Shown: one piece after another, positions 10,666 to 19,922 of the stretch
Layout of the letters: the number at the start of each line of letters is the position of its first letter
How positions within the stretch are numbered: the first letter of the stretch is position 1
Notes under the pieces: generated by a model
What the model saw: only the letters and a program-made list of their open reading frames with translations
Databases searched by the model: none
Told to the model about the DNA's origin: nothing
Origin: Craspedostauros australis
Lineage: Eukaryota > Bacillariophyta > Bacillariophyceae > Mastogloiales > Achnanthaceae
Reading direction: 5' to 3'
Assembly (NCBI GenBank): GCA_026770025.1
Contig: JAMXDE010000010.1
Span: forward strand, 2,170,001-2,234,000
DNA: 64,000 nucleotides
Program-made: the position numbers and the translations under genes

Positions 10666-12396
10666 CTAGTGGCCACAATTGCCCAGCTGCCCCAGCACTC
10701 CGGACTGGAGGTTGTACCACCGTGTGACGGCCGAGAGGGTGGATCCGGCGGTGGTTTCTGATTGATCGTCGAAGAGATCGCGCTCATCCAGCGGCCCACT
10801 ACATATCCAATTGTACAGGACGTCCATTGAGTCTATCGTGGACTCATCATCCTGCGTGTTGAATACCTGATTGACGATCCGATCAATCTGCCGCTGATTT
10901 GTGCTCACCATTTCGTTGCCATGGTTTTCCAAGCTGGATGCTTGTGCGGCTTGGGAGCCACCCATGTCGATGGATTGGGCTGCTTCCCTTTCTGTTGCAA
11001 GAGGGGCAACATTCTTCGCAACGAGTGTTTCTTCAGGCTTGGTTTCACTGCTTTCCTGGTCGTTCCTGTCGTCAACGGAATTGGCATTCGTCTTTCTATT
11101 GATGTCTGTCTTTGTGGCTGAGTTTGCGTTTGCATTGGCGCCTGTGATTGAGCTGATATTGTTGCTGTTGCTACTGTTGGCGGTGGCGTTGCTACTGGAC
11201 GATGATGGCGGCTGTATCGCAACCATGGTCGCCATACCCAAGGCTGCATTTGCTGCCTTGACCATTGAGCTGACTGCGGATGTCATGCTTTGGCGTTCCA
11301 AGGGTGAACGGTCAGTTGGAGGAACGTTAGATTGTTGCGCTGGTCCTCTGCGGGTCTGTGAGTTTCTGGCCGAAGTGTGCAGCGGCGGCCTTCCCATGGG
11401 TTTGCGATGAACAGGACGGGTAGCAGTCTTTGATGACTGCGACTGCGACTGCGACGGTCGATATACCTTTCGTTCGCTCATTACCACAGTCAGTCTTGCG
11501 GCGGAAGTCATTGATTCTCTCTGTTCGCTTACGTCTTCTCGGCTCTCCGCCTCTCTCTGTTTCTGCCTCTGCTGTTTGCCCTTCCCTTGCTCGCCCTTGG
11601 GCTGTTTCGTGACTATGGTTCCGTTTCGTTGCGATTTCTTTTTGTTGTTGTTGGTGGTGGTGGTGGTGCTGGTGGCATCCTTCTTGTTCTTCTGCCCCTT
11701 GGCAGTTGTCGATTGCCGCCGCGCGGTTGACGATGACCCATTCGATGCCGATCCTTCACTCGCGTTGCCGTCAACCGCCTCTTGTTCCTTTTTCGTTTTC
11801 TTGTCCGGTGGGGATGTACCCTTCCTCCTCATCAGCAGCAATCCAGGCCGAGGCACTCTTGGGGTCCGTTTCGATGTCATGGACATCGCGGACGACGGTC
11901 CAGACCTGTTGAGCGTTCTGCTCCTGTTGGATAAAAACGATCTCGATGATGATGAGCGCTGGCGTCGAGGTGTGACGGACGATGAGCGGATGGATGGGCT
12001 TGCCGAACGAAACCGGCGTTGACGTCCACGTTGTGGCATGCCAGTTGGAGTCCGCGTTGGTGCATTCGACCGTGCATTTGTAGGTCCATTCGTGTCAACG
12101 ACGCCCACGATGCGCAAGGTGGAGTCGGATCTGTCCGAAAGTCTGGCTCCCTGGATTGTGCTGGCTACGCTTTCGCCACCGAAAGAGGCAGCGGACATGG
12201 AGGATGAAGTGGTCGAAGTGGCAAACTTTGGCGCTGATGCCGGTGGCAACGATCGTCCGCGTTTGGGCATGCTGCGCGGTGCCATTGAACGGCGCGATGG
12301 ACTTTTGACTACAGTCGAAGTGACTGTGATGGCATCCTCGTAGAGATTAATGGTCTCGGAATCCTTCCTGCGACTTGGGAACAGGCGGTTCATCAT
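10666..12396 (-). CDS. Disordered Ser/Arg/Asn-rich protein of unknown function
   Basis: The frame encodes 576 aa from the ATG at 12396 (MMNRLFPSRRK). It is open further upstream to 12483 but only with a TTG. Nearly all of it is low-complexity: SRS-like basic blocks, Thr and Asn runs, Lys/Gln-rich blocks and a serine run. Two short parts look conserved in character: the N-terminal DSETINLYEDAITVT block, and the acidic C-terminal region with DRIVNQVFNTQDDESTIDSM followed by aromatic residues (VLYNWICSG and TRWYNLQSGVLGQLG). No domain is recognised. It is convergent with the Tic22-like gene, with only 240 bp between stops. A short upstream coding exon cannot be excluded. Confidence 0.55.
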   Translation of the reverse strand: MMNRLFPSRRKDSETINLYEDAITVTSTVVKSPSRRSMAPRSMPKRGRSLPPASAPKFATSTTSSSMSAASFGGESVASTIQGARLSDRSDSTLRIVGVVDTNGPTNARSNAPTRTPTGMPQRGRQRRFRSASPSIRSSSVTPRRQRSSSSRSFLSNRSRTLNRSGPSSAMSMTSKRTPRVPRPGLLLMRRKGTSPPDKKTKKEQEAVDGNASEGSASNGSSSTARRQSTTAKGQKNKKDATSTTTTTNNNKKKSQRNGTIVTKQPKGEQGKGKQQRQKQREAESREDVSEQRESMTSAARLTVVMSERKVYRPSQSQSQSSKTATRPVHRKPMGRPPLHTSARNSQTRRGPAQQSNVPPTDRSPLERQSMTSAVSSMVKAANAALGMATMVAIQPPSSSSSNATANSSNSNNISSITGANANANSATKTDINRKTNANSVDDRNDQESSETKPEETLVAKNVAPLATEREAAQSIDMGGSQAAQASSLENHGNEMVSTNQRQIDRIVNQVFNTQDDESTIDSMDVLYNWICSGPLDERDLFDDQSETTAGSTLSAVTRWYNLQSGVLGQLGNCGH

Positions 12397-12695
12397 TGAC
12401 GTGCTGGATGTGTTCGATGGTCCTCTGTCTCCAAAAAATGATGGTCTGATGTAGGAATGCGAGGAGGAGCGGAGAAATGCCAACAGCAGAATGCCCAGAA
12501 TCTGTCCTCGTGCAGAGTACTCTTTGACTCCAGAGCAATTGGATGTGATGCGGAGCTACAGAACGGTCACCGCAGAGCAGAGTGTTCCGCAAGGCGGTGT
12601 TCTGACTTTGTCTGTTCCCTGGCTTTCTCCTTTTGTCTCGCTTTCTCTCTCTTCTGGCACTGCGGTGGTATGACTCATTCCATCGAGTAGAGTGC

Positions 12696-12720
12696 TCTAC
12701 TCTACTCTACTCTACTCTAC
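12696..12720. repeat. Pentanucleotide repeat (TCTAC)5
   Basis: Five exact TCTAC units are seen. Just upstream, the reverse complement (GAGTAGAGTG) occurs, so a short hairpin is possible. Confidence 0.9.
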
Positions 12721-13610
12721 TCCATCCCACTGTCTTGTGTCTCTGTGTATTCGCTGCGTGTCACTCCTTTCCACTCTGAAGAGAGAGAGAGACGCACAGC
12801 GAGGAGTCATGTGATACTCCTACGAGGAACGACCACCTTATCGTTGCCGTCAGTTGAGGTAATTCCCACCGAGTGAGAAGCACCAGCCGTACTATGCATT
12901 ACACATGTACCATCATACGAGGCTACTCGTGCGCGTTGCGATCCCATCACCTCTGGTGTTCTGTCCACGCTGGGAAGAGCAATCACGTTTGTTCGCGATG
13001 TCCCACAAGTGGCATGCGCTGTTGTCTGCATTTAGGATCCAGTCATGCTGCGCCTTGTTGCCCTGAAGCATCGCTCAACAAACGTGTTAGTTGTGCACAC
13101 GAGTGGATTGTTCGAAACGATGCAGGATCGCGCATGGTGCACCATGTTGAGAGAAAGAGACAAAGAAGGTGGCGTGCTTCAGCACCTTTCCCTCTTTGAG
13201 ATTGTGTGTTTGTTGGATGATGTTGTCGCCGCAGGCGTCGTTGGGCCGTTGATTTGTGCGCACCTTTCTTGATCCACCTTTTTCGCCATTTTCTGCGAAA
13301 TGCTCTTGTCTCAATGGTACTGTTATAGGCGCAAATGGAATACGGATACACGACTTCCATTCGTGACCCATTCGCATTCTCTTTCGCCTCCCGTCTGTCC
13401 GCCCATCAGGCGTCCGTAAAAGATGAAGGACGACACAAAATCCTTCACTTTTGTGGTGTTCGATTTTGGTTGTTGTTTGTGAAGGGAGATGCGAAGCAAC
13501 AATCGACAACAACCACCACAGAACTCCACAAACAGAACCACCGCAGCCAACTCGATTTTGGTGGCGAGGGTCCGCTCGACAATCACAGAACCTGCCATCT
13601 CGCTCCTGCA

Positions 13611-13676
13611 TCCACACCCACACCCACATCCGCACCCACATCCACATCCGCAATCACAATCACAATCATAATCACA
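13611..13676. repeat. Degenerate hexanucleotide repeat, 11 units of (NCNACA)
   Basis: Eleven consecutive six-base units of the type TCCACA, CCCACA, TCCGCA and ATCACA are seen about 100-160 bp upstream of the DUF202 start, so in its promoter or 5' UTR. Confidence 0.8.
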
Positions 13677-13773
13677 GGAGTGCACACGGCTACCCAGTAG
13701 TTGAACAGGCAAAGAAGCAAGCAAGAGAAGGAGAGAAGGAAGGAAGCACAGATACGACTCCATCCCATCGACA

Positions 13774-15297
13774 ATGTCAGGCAGCACAGCAGAGGACACA
13801 CCATTGTTGGCATCCGCGGAAACCAAGGCCCATCCCTATTACTTCCTCGAGCACAACAGCCGCACACAGGCTTCCGGTTGGGACGGCGACGGCGGCAAGG
13901 TGGTTGAAGAGATACCGCAGGGCTCCACCGCCGACGAATTCGCGCCGCGTGTGCTCAAAGCAAGGGTACGCACCCAAAAGCAGAATGCCTGCAAAAAGAG
14001 CCTGCGCAGATGAAATTGCATTGAGCGCTCGAAACGAAACTGCGCGGAATGAATCTTCGATGAATGTGCAACTACGCATCCGTATTCGCACGCAAGCTAC
14101 TTTGACATGACCATGGAGCAATGACATGACCATGGAGCAATGACAACGGCAATCACAATCGCTTTGGATTACATTGGATTGCATTTCATTTCATTGAGTT
14201 GAATCGCAATGGTGACTCCATCATAGCAGCGCATCTATGCCCAGTTGCAAGGATCCCAGCCATGCAACGTCGGTGCTGATGTTGATGTTGGAAGTCTACA
14301 TGTGTGAATCTTCTTGGTCATAGCATGGCAATTGCTGTACTCGTGCGAGCACGAACTCGGCTGCCGAGTCCGAGATATTTGTGTGTGCTCACCGCCTGTT
14401 TCAAATTGCACAACTTACCTTCTCTCTCCCTTATCGCCTACTCGCATTCTGCCGCCCCATTCCCACCCTCTCGGACTGCCTCCATTCAATGGACCAAAAC
14501 TGAAATCAACATATGCACAGGGAGCGCAAACTGTAAATGGCAAGTCAGCGGCGGCACCGTCGTATCAATCCAACGAGCCATCAAGCAAGCCGAAGGCGGC
14601 TTTGGGAGCAGCCGGTAGCTTTTGGAACAGCATCTTCGGTTCCAAGAAACACAATGGCGCACCATTGGCCACGGGCAACGGCAGGAAGCTGATCAAGCAG
14701 CGCAAGGCGCCGGTCAAGGTCGAACCCAAGGTCTTCTTTGCCAACGAGCGAACCTTCCTCGCGTGGTTGCACATCTCCATCATTCTAGCTGGCGGATCCA
14801 TCGCGATTCTGGCCTTTTCCGATGAAAACAACCCCGCTTCGCAATTGTACGGAATCGTCCTGCTCCCCGTGGCAGTCGCCTTCATCGTGTACGCCATGCG
14901 TCAATGTGAGTTTCGCTATCTATCTGCGTTCTTCAATCCTTGTCTCACTTTCTGCCAAGACTCTGTCTCACTTCTCCAAGCATCCTCACACATCTCCACT
15001 TGACCATCTCATTTCCTCTGCTTCTTCTTCTCCACGTCCTGTTTGTCATTTGGATGGAACTACAATATGGATGATGAATTCGAATCCGAATGCAATGCAA
15101 TGCTCGCCGCGACCACGCAATAACAAAAACGAAACACACATGCGCGCAACCATTCAGATTCTCGTCGCGCGTTCATGATCCGCAACAAGCACCCCGGACC
15201 ATACGAGGACACCCTCGGGCCGACTGTCCTCAGCATCATGCTCATGCTTTCCATCGTGGCTCAATTCGCCATCAAGCTCTACTCCATCAGAAATTAG
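13774..15297 (+). CDS. DUF202/VTC1-like small membrane protein (three exons)
   Basis: Exons 13774-13965, 14521-14905 and 15158-15297 join in phase to 238 aa. Introns 13966-14520 and 14906-15157 begin GTACGC and GTGAGT and end CAG. The domain (about 135-238) starts with ANERTFLAWLHIS, the DUF202 signature seen in VTC1 and the membrane end of VTC4. Three hydrophobic segments lie near 143-163, 174-190 and 216-232. The third is reached through exon 3, whose RNKHPGPYEDTLGP stretch is the typical loop. VTC proteins form the vacuolar polyphosphate polymerase/translocator; this one lacks SPX and catalytic domains, so a VTC1-type subunit is inferred. The first 130 residues are polar, with a possible di-leucine sorting motif (DTPLLAS) near the N-terminus. 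Both introns contain five-base repeat ladders. Confidence 0.85.
14103..14140. repeat. 19-bp direct repeat, two copies, in DUF202 intron 1
   Basis: The 19-base unit TGACATGACCATGGAGCAA occurs twice head-to-tail within the first intron. Confidence 0.9.
14166..14211. repeat. Five-base periodic ladder (NNATT)n in DUF202 intron 1
   Basis: From GGATT onward, successive five-base blocks keep the ATT core (GGATT, ACATT, GGATT, GCATT, TCATT, TCATT) and then decay (GAGTT, GAATC, GCAAT). Period five is clear for at least six units. Confidence 0.75.
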
Positions 15298-16505
15298 AAA
15301 ACTGGGTAACCCTAGGTCACTGTTACTTGCACCGATAATTCCATTGCTATGTATCCGCGCTCTGCAAATCCACCAAAACTCTCAGCTCCACAGCCAATCA
15401 ACCTTGTCGGCAGGAAGAGTTCCCGGGCAGTACCGTTCAGAAATCACATTTTGGCAGTCCTGCTCTTCTCTCCAGGGTTGAGGTTCGGACTTTGAATGAA
15501 CTCATACGCAAAGCACTCAATCTATTGTGGATAGTCCATGAACAATACTGTAACCTTCACTCTTCCAGTCGTATCAAGTTTGCCATATCCACATATTTGT
15601 ATAGCTTCGTTTCAGTCTAGATCTTTGAACGGGACCAGCGGTAAATAATGTATTTAAATGTATTACAATGTCAGTCATCCGCTCACTTGTTGTGTATGTC
15701 TGTTTGACTTGGAGTTGTCTGTTTCCATGTGTCAGTGCATACTTCACTAAAGGCCATTTTGAACTGACTGTTTGTTCGGCGTGTCGGTTTGGCCTGTCAC
15801 AGTCTGGCCGTTGCCCGATGTAATAGACCTTCCTAGATAGTGTGTCCGGTTTTTGATATAGATGTCTATTCTCTTTAGCTAGATAACGGACCAACGGAAT
15901 CACAGGACTCACACATGGATGTGCTGGCACTACGAGCAATCCATGGTAGCTGCAGCTCCCGCATGCAGCATCGTTAAGACAACGTAGTTTGTGCTTACTT
16001 TAAGCATACCTGCGGGGTGGTGTGCGGATGGCATTGACAATCAACCTGGACGAAGTGCCCAATCGAGTTTCGTGTAGAAGGCCAAGGGTTGTGCGAAGGA
16101 ATGAGCCATGCGAAGAAGTTCATGCGTAGAACACAGTCATAATAACTTCCACTGCTATCGTTACGCCATGTTGGCTGATCCCTTGCTTCATCTTCCACTA
16201 GTGACCGTACGACCTACGGGTGGCAGGCTGGGCTCCGTCCCTCATTGTCGCACTTGTACTCGTACTCGTGTGCTTTTGCTCCGCTCCGAGTCCATCCAGT
16301 CACTCCGCATCAACGAGTTCCAAGTTGAAAATGAACACAACCTGGATCACTAATCAACCACCAATCTCGTTTGCATTTGGATGATGTTTGCACTTTGGAA
16401 GTGGAGCAAATCATCCAAGGCTTCGGTTGGCGGACTGCTCCACACGTCTACAACGACAAGGAACTCCAAGGAATTGCGAATGCATGGTAAGTATTCACGT
16501 GCGAT
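15298..16505. other. Intergenic region between convergent genes, 1.2 kb
   Basis: This lies between the 3' ends of the DUF202 and nuclease genes. It is locally AT-rich near 15540-15700. No open frame has recognisable features and I see no tRNA-like arm pair. Confidence 0.4.
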
Positions 16506-18395
16506 CTAGTTGCCATCGGGCGGTGGCTCCCACACAGACCCTGGTGCGAAGCGGGGTCTACACTTGTGGCAGTAGCAAAAAGGACGAGCGCAACCAACGA
16601 AAGCTTTGGGGTCTTGCCCGTCGACCAGTTCCTGTATTGACTTCCACACGTTCGCCAGCTCGGCATGGACGGCCTGAAGCTCTGCATCCCGCTCCTCCTT
16701 CGTGGCGCCGAGGTCGTAGTCCAATGATTCGGCCTTGTCATTGTGCGATGTGAGGTACAGCAACCGCAGGAAGCGGTGGTCCAGACTTTTTCGAGTGCTC
16801 TTCTTGTACTTCTTTTTGTTCTCCTGCAGCAGCAAGGCGTAGATCTTGAGCTGGAAGAAGGCCTCATTCATGATCTTGTGATTCATGGCGGGCGTGTACT
16901 TCAGATGGGGCGCCTTACCTGTCTTGTAATCCACAATTCGGAGGCTCACTCCGGCACCAGGACCATCCTTGACGAGGTCCATGCGATCGACGATACCGCG
17001 TACGAGGAACCTCTCTACACCGTCGTCCTCAGCTTTACCCTTCTTCTTCTTTGGCTTTGTCTTGGTGGTTTTCGATGGTTTCTTGGCTGTCGCATCGGGA
17101 TCGTCGTCATCCTCCGCGTCGTCCTCGTCGGTTTCATCTGCCGTGTCATTGTACGTTGGCGATGTGATACCGAGCGAAGGGTCGACCGTGAGCTTCGACA
17201 CGACCCAAGACTCTCGCTTCATGGGGTTGGGGCGGCTGATCGTGCTGGGATCCTCGTACTCGACATAGTTCTGAAGAAGCTTCAATGCAGAGAGCCCCCA
17301 TTCCCGTTCGGCCTGGATGTCATGTACAAGCTCCTCGTCTTCACCTTCACTTTCGCCTTTGCCTTCGTCACTCTCACCGCCGCCCTCTTTGAGCGTGTTG
17401 AAGAGGAAACGGCAATCGTCGTCGTCGCGGACGTTGCCCCAGTTGGTGCGAAAGAGGTTCTGCAGATTTTCCAAGGTGCGTTCTGGCTTCTCGAGGTCGA
17501 AGACTTGCTCCAGCGCTGAGTGGCACAACTTCCCCTTGGCGAGTGCCAGGTTGTTGGGCTGCCTCATTTTGTACAAGTACTGGAACATGAAGGATTGCGG
17601 GCATTTCTGGAATTCGAGCACCGACGATGGGCTCAACGCTACTGGCATCTTCAGCGGTCCCAGATCCTCCGGCTTCAATGGCAACGCTTCTGTGGCATTC
17701 GCACCGTTCAGATTGATCTGGGTGTCGACGACGGGTTTGGCTGCCTTCGGCTTCAGCTTGGTTGCTGCTGTTTTCGTTTTAGACGGACTCTTCTTCTTCG
17801 GTGGAGCCTTCTTCTTTGCTACCGCCTTCTTCTTCGCAGCAGCCTTTGTTTTCGTATCCTCGTCCTTTGCAATCGTGGCTGTTGCCGTAGCTGAGGCTGT
17901 CTCACTCGACGCGTCAGTAGAATCAGAAGCCGCAATGTCCGTCTTGCGCCGTCTTCCCATGTCCAGCCGGGTGGCTGAACGCGGAGACGATATCGAGGCG
18001 AGGTATCCTCTGCTCCGGTTCTGTCGGAAGGGACCCAACCGGGAGCAGCCGTATCGCTCGTCGCAGTTCGTCATCCCGTCAACATCATGACGATCGAGAG
18101 AAAGCATCGATAACTGGGTGATCACCGATGCGCCCGCAGGGGAAAGGCTCCTGTTAGACCGCCACCGAACTGTGCTCTGCCTTGGAACGGTGGCCGAGAA
18201 CTGCGACACTCCTCTCGTTGCCATCAGAGCCGTGGTTGCAGATACACCATCGGCGTTGCATGTACGTCGAGATGCCGTTGCGAAAGCAGCAGCCCGCTTC
18301 GCCAGGATCATGAAGAAGGAGGCCATCAGGAGGAAAGCAACCCGCCGACCTTGTCTGGATGGCAATCTCGGCCGAGATGATGCGAGACTTGACAT
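16506..18395 (-). CDS. Plastid-targeted RecB-like PD-(D/E)XK nuclease with likely Fe-S cluster
   Basis: The product is 629 aa. Residues 1-37 form a signal peptide (FLLMASFFMILAKRAAA) cut before F38 (AAAFAT), the heterokont plastid motif. Residues about 40-250 are a Ser/Arg-rich presequence and a Lys/Ala-rich linker. The nuclease domain (about 253-629) has the RecB/Cas4-type order: C265 in SSVLEFQKCPQSF, H292 in GKLCHSALE, an acidic insert (340-460), D470 in VRGIVDRMD, and the motif VDYKTGK with D489 and K491. The C-terminal cysteines C602, C607, C609 and C612, paired with C265, resemble the split 4Fe-4S ligand set of AddB, Dna2 and Cas4. I infer a DNA exonuclease for plastid DNA repair or maintenance. 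The acidic insert is unusual. The gene needs no intron. Confidence 0.8.
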   Translation of the reverse strand: MSSLASSRPRLPSRQGRRVAFLLMASFFMILAKRAAAFATASRRTCNADGVSATTALMATRGVSQFSATVPRQSTVRWRSNRSLSPAGASVITQLSMLSLDRHDVDGMTNCDERYGCSRLGPFRQNRSRGYLASISSPRSATRLDMGRRRKTDIAASDSTDASSETASATATATIAKDEDTKTKAAAKKKAVAKKKAPPKKKSPSKTKTAATKLKPKAAKPVVDTQINLNGANATEALPLKPEDLGPLKMPVALSPSSVLEFQKCPQSFMFQYLYKMRQPNNLALAKGKLCHSALEQVFDLEKPERTLENLQNLFRTNWGNVRDDDDCRFLFNTLKEGGGESDEGKGESEGEDEELVHDIQAEREWGLSALKLLQNYVEYEDPSTISRPNPMKRESWVVSKLTVDPSLGITSPTYNDTADETDEDDAEDDDDPDATAKKPSKTTKTKPKKKKGKAEDDGVERFLVRGIVDRMDLVKDGPGAGVSLRIVDYKTGKAPHLKYTPAMNHKIMNEAFFQLKIYALLLQENKKKYKKSTRKSLDHRFLRLLYLTSHNDKAESLDYDLGATKEERDAELQAVHAELANVWKSIQELVDGQDPKAFVGCARPFCYCHKCRPRFAPGSVWEPPPDGN

Positions 18396-19253
18396 TGACC
18401 CTTGTGCTGCACGTGTGGCACTCTAGTACAAGTACGCGTATATTGCAATGAGGAGAAGTAGACGCAAACGTGGACTTGAATGGACTCAACGATACCTCCG
18501 TGTGTCCATCGGCGATGGGCGAAGGGGCAATGGTTGGAAGTGCCTCTGCTCGATTGGTGTTGGTAGCACCACGGATACTCCTCCAACAAATCCGTGTTGC
18601 GGAGAACAATCCAGGGGAAGGCGTCTGCGCTTCTGCCTCCAACAAGGAAGATCGCAGAACTGGTGGTTGGCCGTGGATTGGTTGATGGCTCTGCGGTGGC
18701 TGTTTCTGCGGATCGGGTTTGGAGAACGTGGTTTTGCGGCATCGTTTTCCTCTCTCGTGTTCCGGATTTGTCGGCTTCTGTTTTGAGACTATCGAAGTCG
18801 TTTTCAATCAGACAAGACTTACTATGGACGTATCGCTAGTCATAGACATCTGTTAATGTTGTTGAAATAGTCGTAGTGTCGCAATGCACTGCCAAAGTTC
18901 GTACTATTTGCAAAGTCGCAGAGCAGTTGACAGGTCATTGTCTCAATGCCATCATCCCACAAAACGAAGCAAGACCAACGACGATGAATGCGAAATGACG
19001 AGAGGAAAGATGAGTTGCTGCCAAGGGGGCGAGAAACACGAGCATTCCAGCTGCTCTGCTCTCTTCTTCTTTCCTTGATTTGATGTCGCATGAATGCATC
19101 GCTCAGGGGTTCTCAGGACAGGTCAAGCACATAGCACTACTGTGCCTATTGTACACCTGCTATACATAGGTATAAAACGTTGCAACCATGACCATCGCCT
19201 CCGCTTATCTACCAATACTCGTTCGCGCAGCTCGTAAACATAGATTGATGTAT
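18396..19253. other. Region between nuclease gene and transposon
   Basis: It should contain the promoter of the minus-strand nuclease gene. A 217-aa minus-strand frame overlaps that gene's start but shows no domain. Nothing else is supported up to the transposon border. Confidence 0.4.
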
Positions 19254-19340
19254 ATATGAGCCCGATCAGTGAGTCGACCAATCGTTTGAAATGAAGAGTC
19301 TAATCGGATTTCTGGGATTTTCAAACTAAGCACATATTCG
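19254..19340 (+). repeat. Left terminal inverted repeat of the DNA transposon
   Basis: The first 46 bases and the last 33 bases match the right end exactly in inverse orientation. An 8-base block between them (CTAATCGG versus GCAGTCCA) differs at six positions. Confidence 0.9.
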
Positions 19341-19605
19341 AAATTCTTGTAGTCTCTTTATGTATATGTCACCTTTTCAGTGCTTAGTAAAGCTTATTTT
19401 ACGTTTTATGCATCGATCAATGTGTTCATTCTAGTCACGTGGATCCAACCACGCAAAACTCGTTGGTAGTTGTCGAAGGTTCGATGATGTTCTCAAGTAT
19501 TTATCGTCAGGTGGTCAGTCATGGACTAGCTCCCGAAGATGTCGGTGGTTTGGTACGCGTTAATTACACGTTAGCATGTGCCACAGGATTCCACATTCTG
19601 CTCGT

Positions 19606-19647
19606 CACAAAACACATCACACAAAACACATCACACAAAACACATCA
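19606..19647. repeat. 14-bp tandem repeat, three copies
   Basis: The unit CACAAAACACATCA occurs three times without a break in the left arm of the transposon, 276 bp upstream of the transposase ATG. A trinucleotide-rich stretch (GTA, GCA, GTT units) follows at about 19750-19815. Confidence 0.95.
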
Positions 19648-19922
19648 TCTCCATCATTTCACAAAATCGCGCCAGGCTTTGGCTCCATTTCACTTTCCTC
19701 GCCAATGCCATGCACACTCGCCCTTTCACTCAATGCCCGTTGTCGTCAGAGTAGTAGTAGCAGTAGTAGTAGCAGTTGTTGTTGTTGTTGTTGTTGTTGC
19801 TGTTGCTGTTGCAAGCTGGTTTGCCTTTCATCGGATGCTCTCCTTGCTCACTTCGTCTCAGACCAGTGCACACCATCACATCCACCTAGCAAACCACACT
19901 ACTCTCCACCAACAATCCCACC

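Larger units (their letters stand above)
12397..13773. other. Divergent intergenic region
   Basis: The region separates the disordered-protein gene (-) from the DUF202 gene (+). Open frames here are short and without domains. It carries the repeats listed at 12696-12720 and 13611-13676. No gene is supported. Confidence 0.4.

Noticed and set aside
18154-18807. 217-codon minus-strand frame overlapping the nuclease start
   Set aside because: It overlaps the presequence of the nuclease in another phase and lacks domain character.
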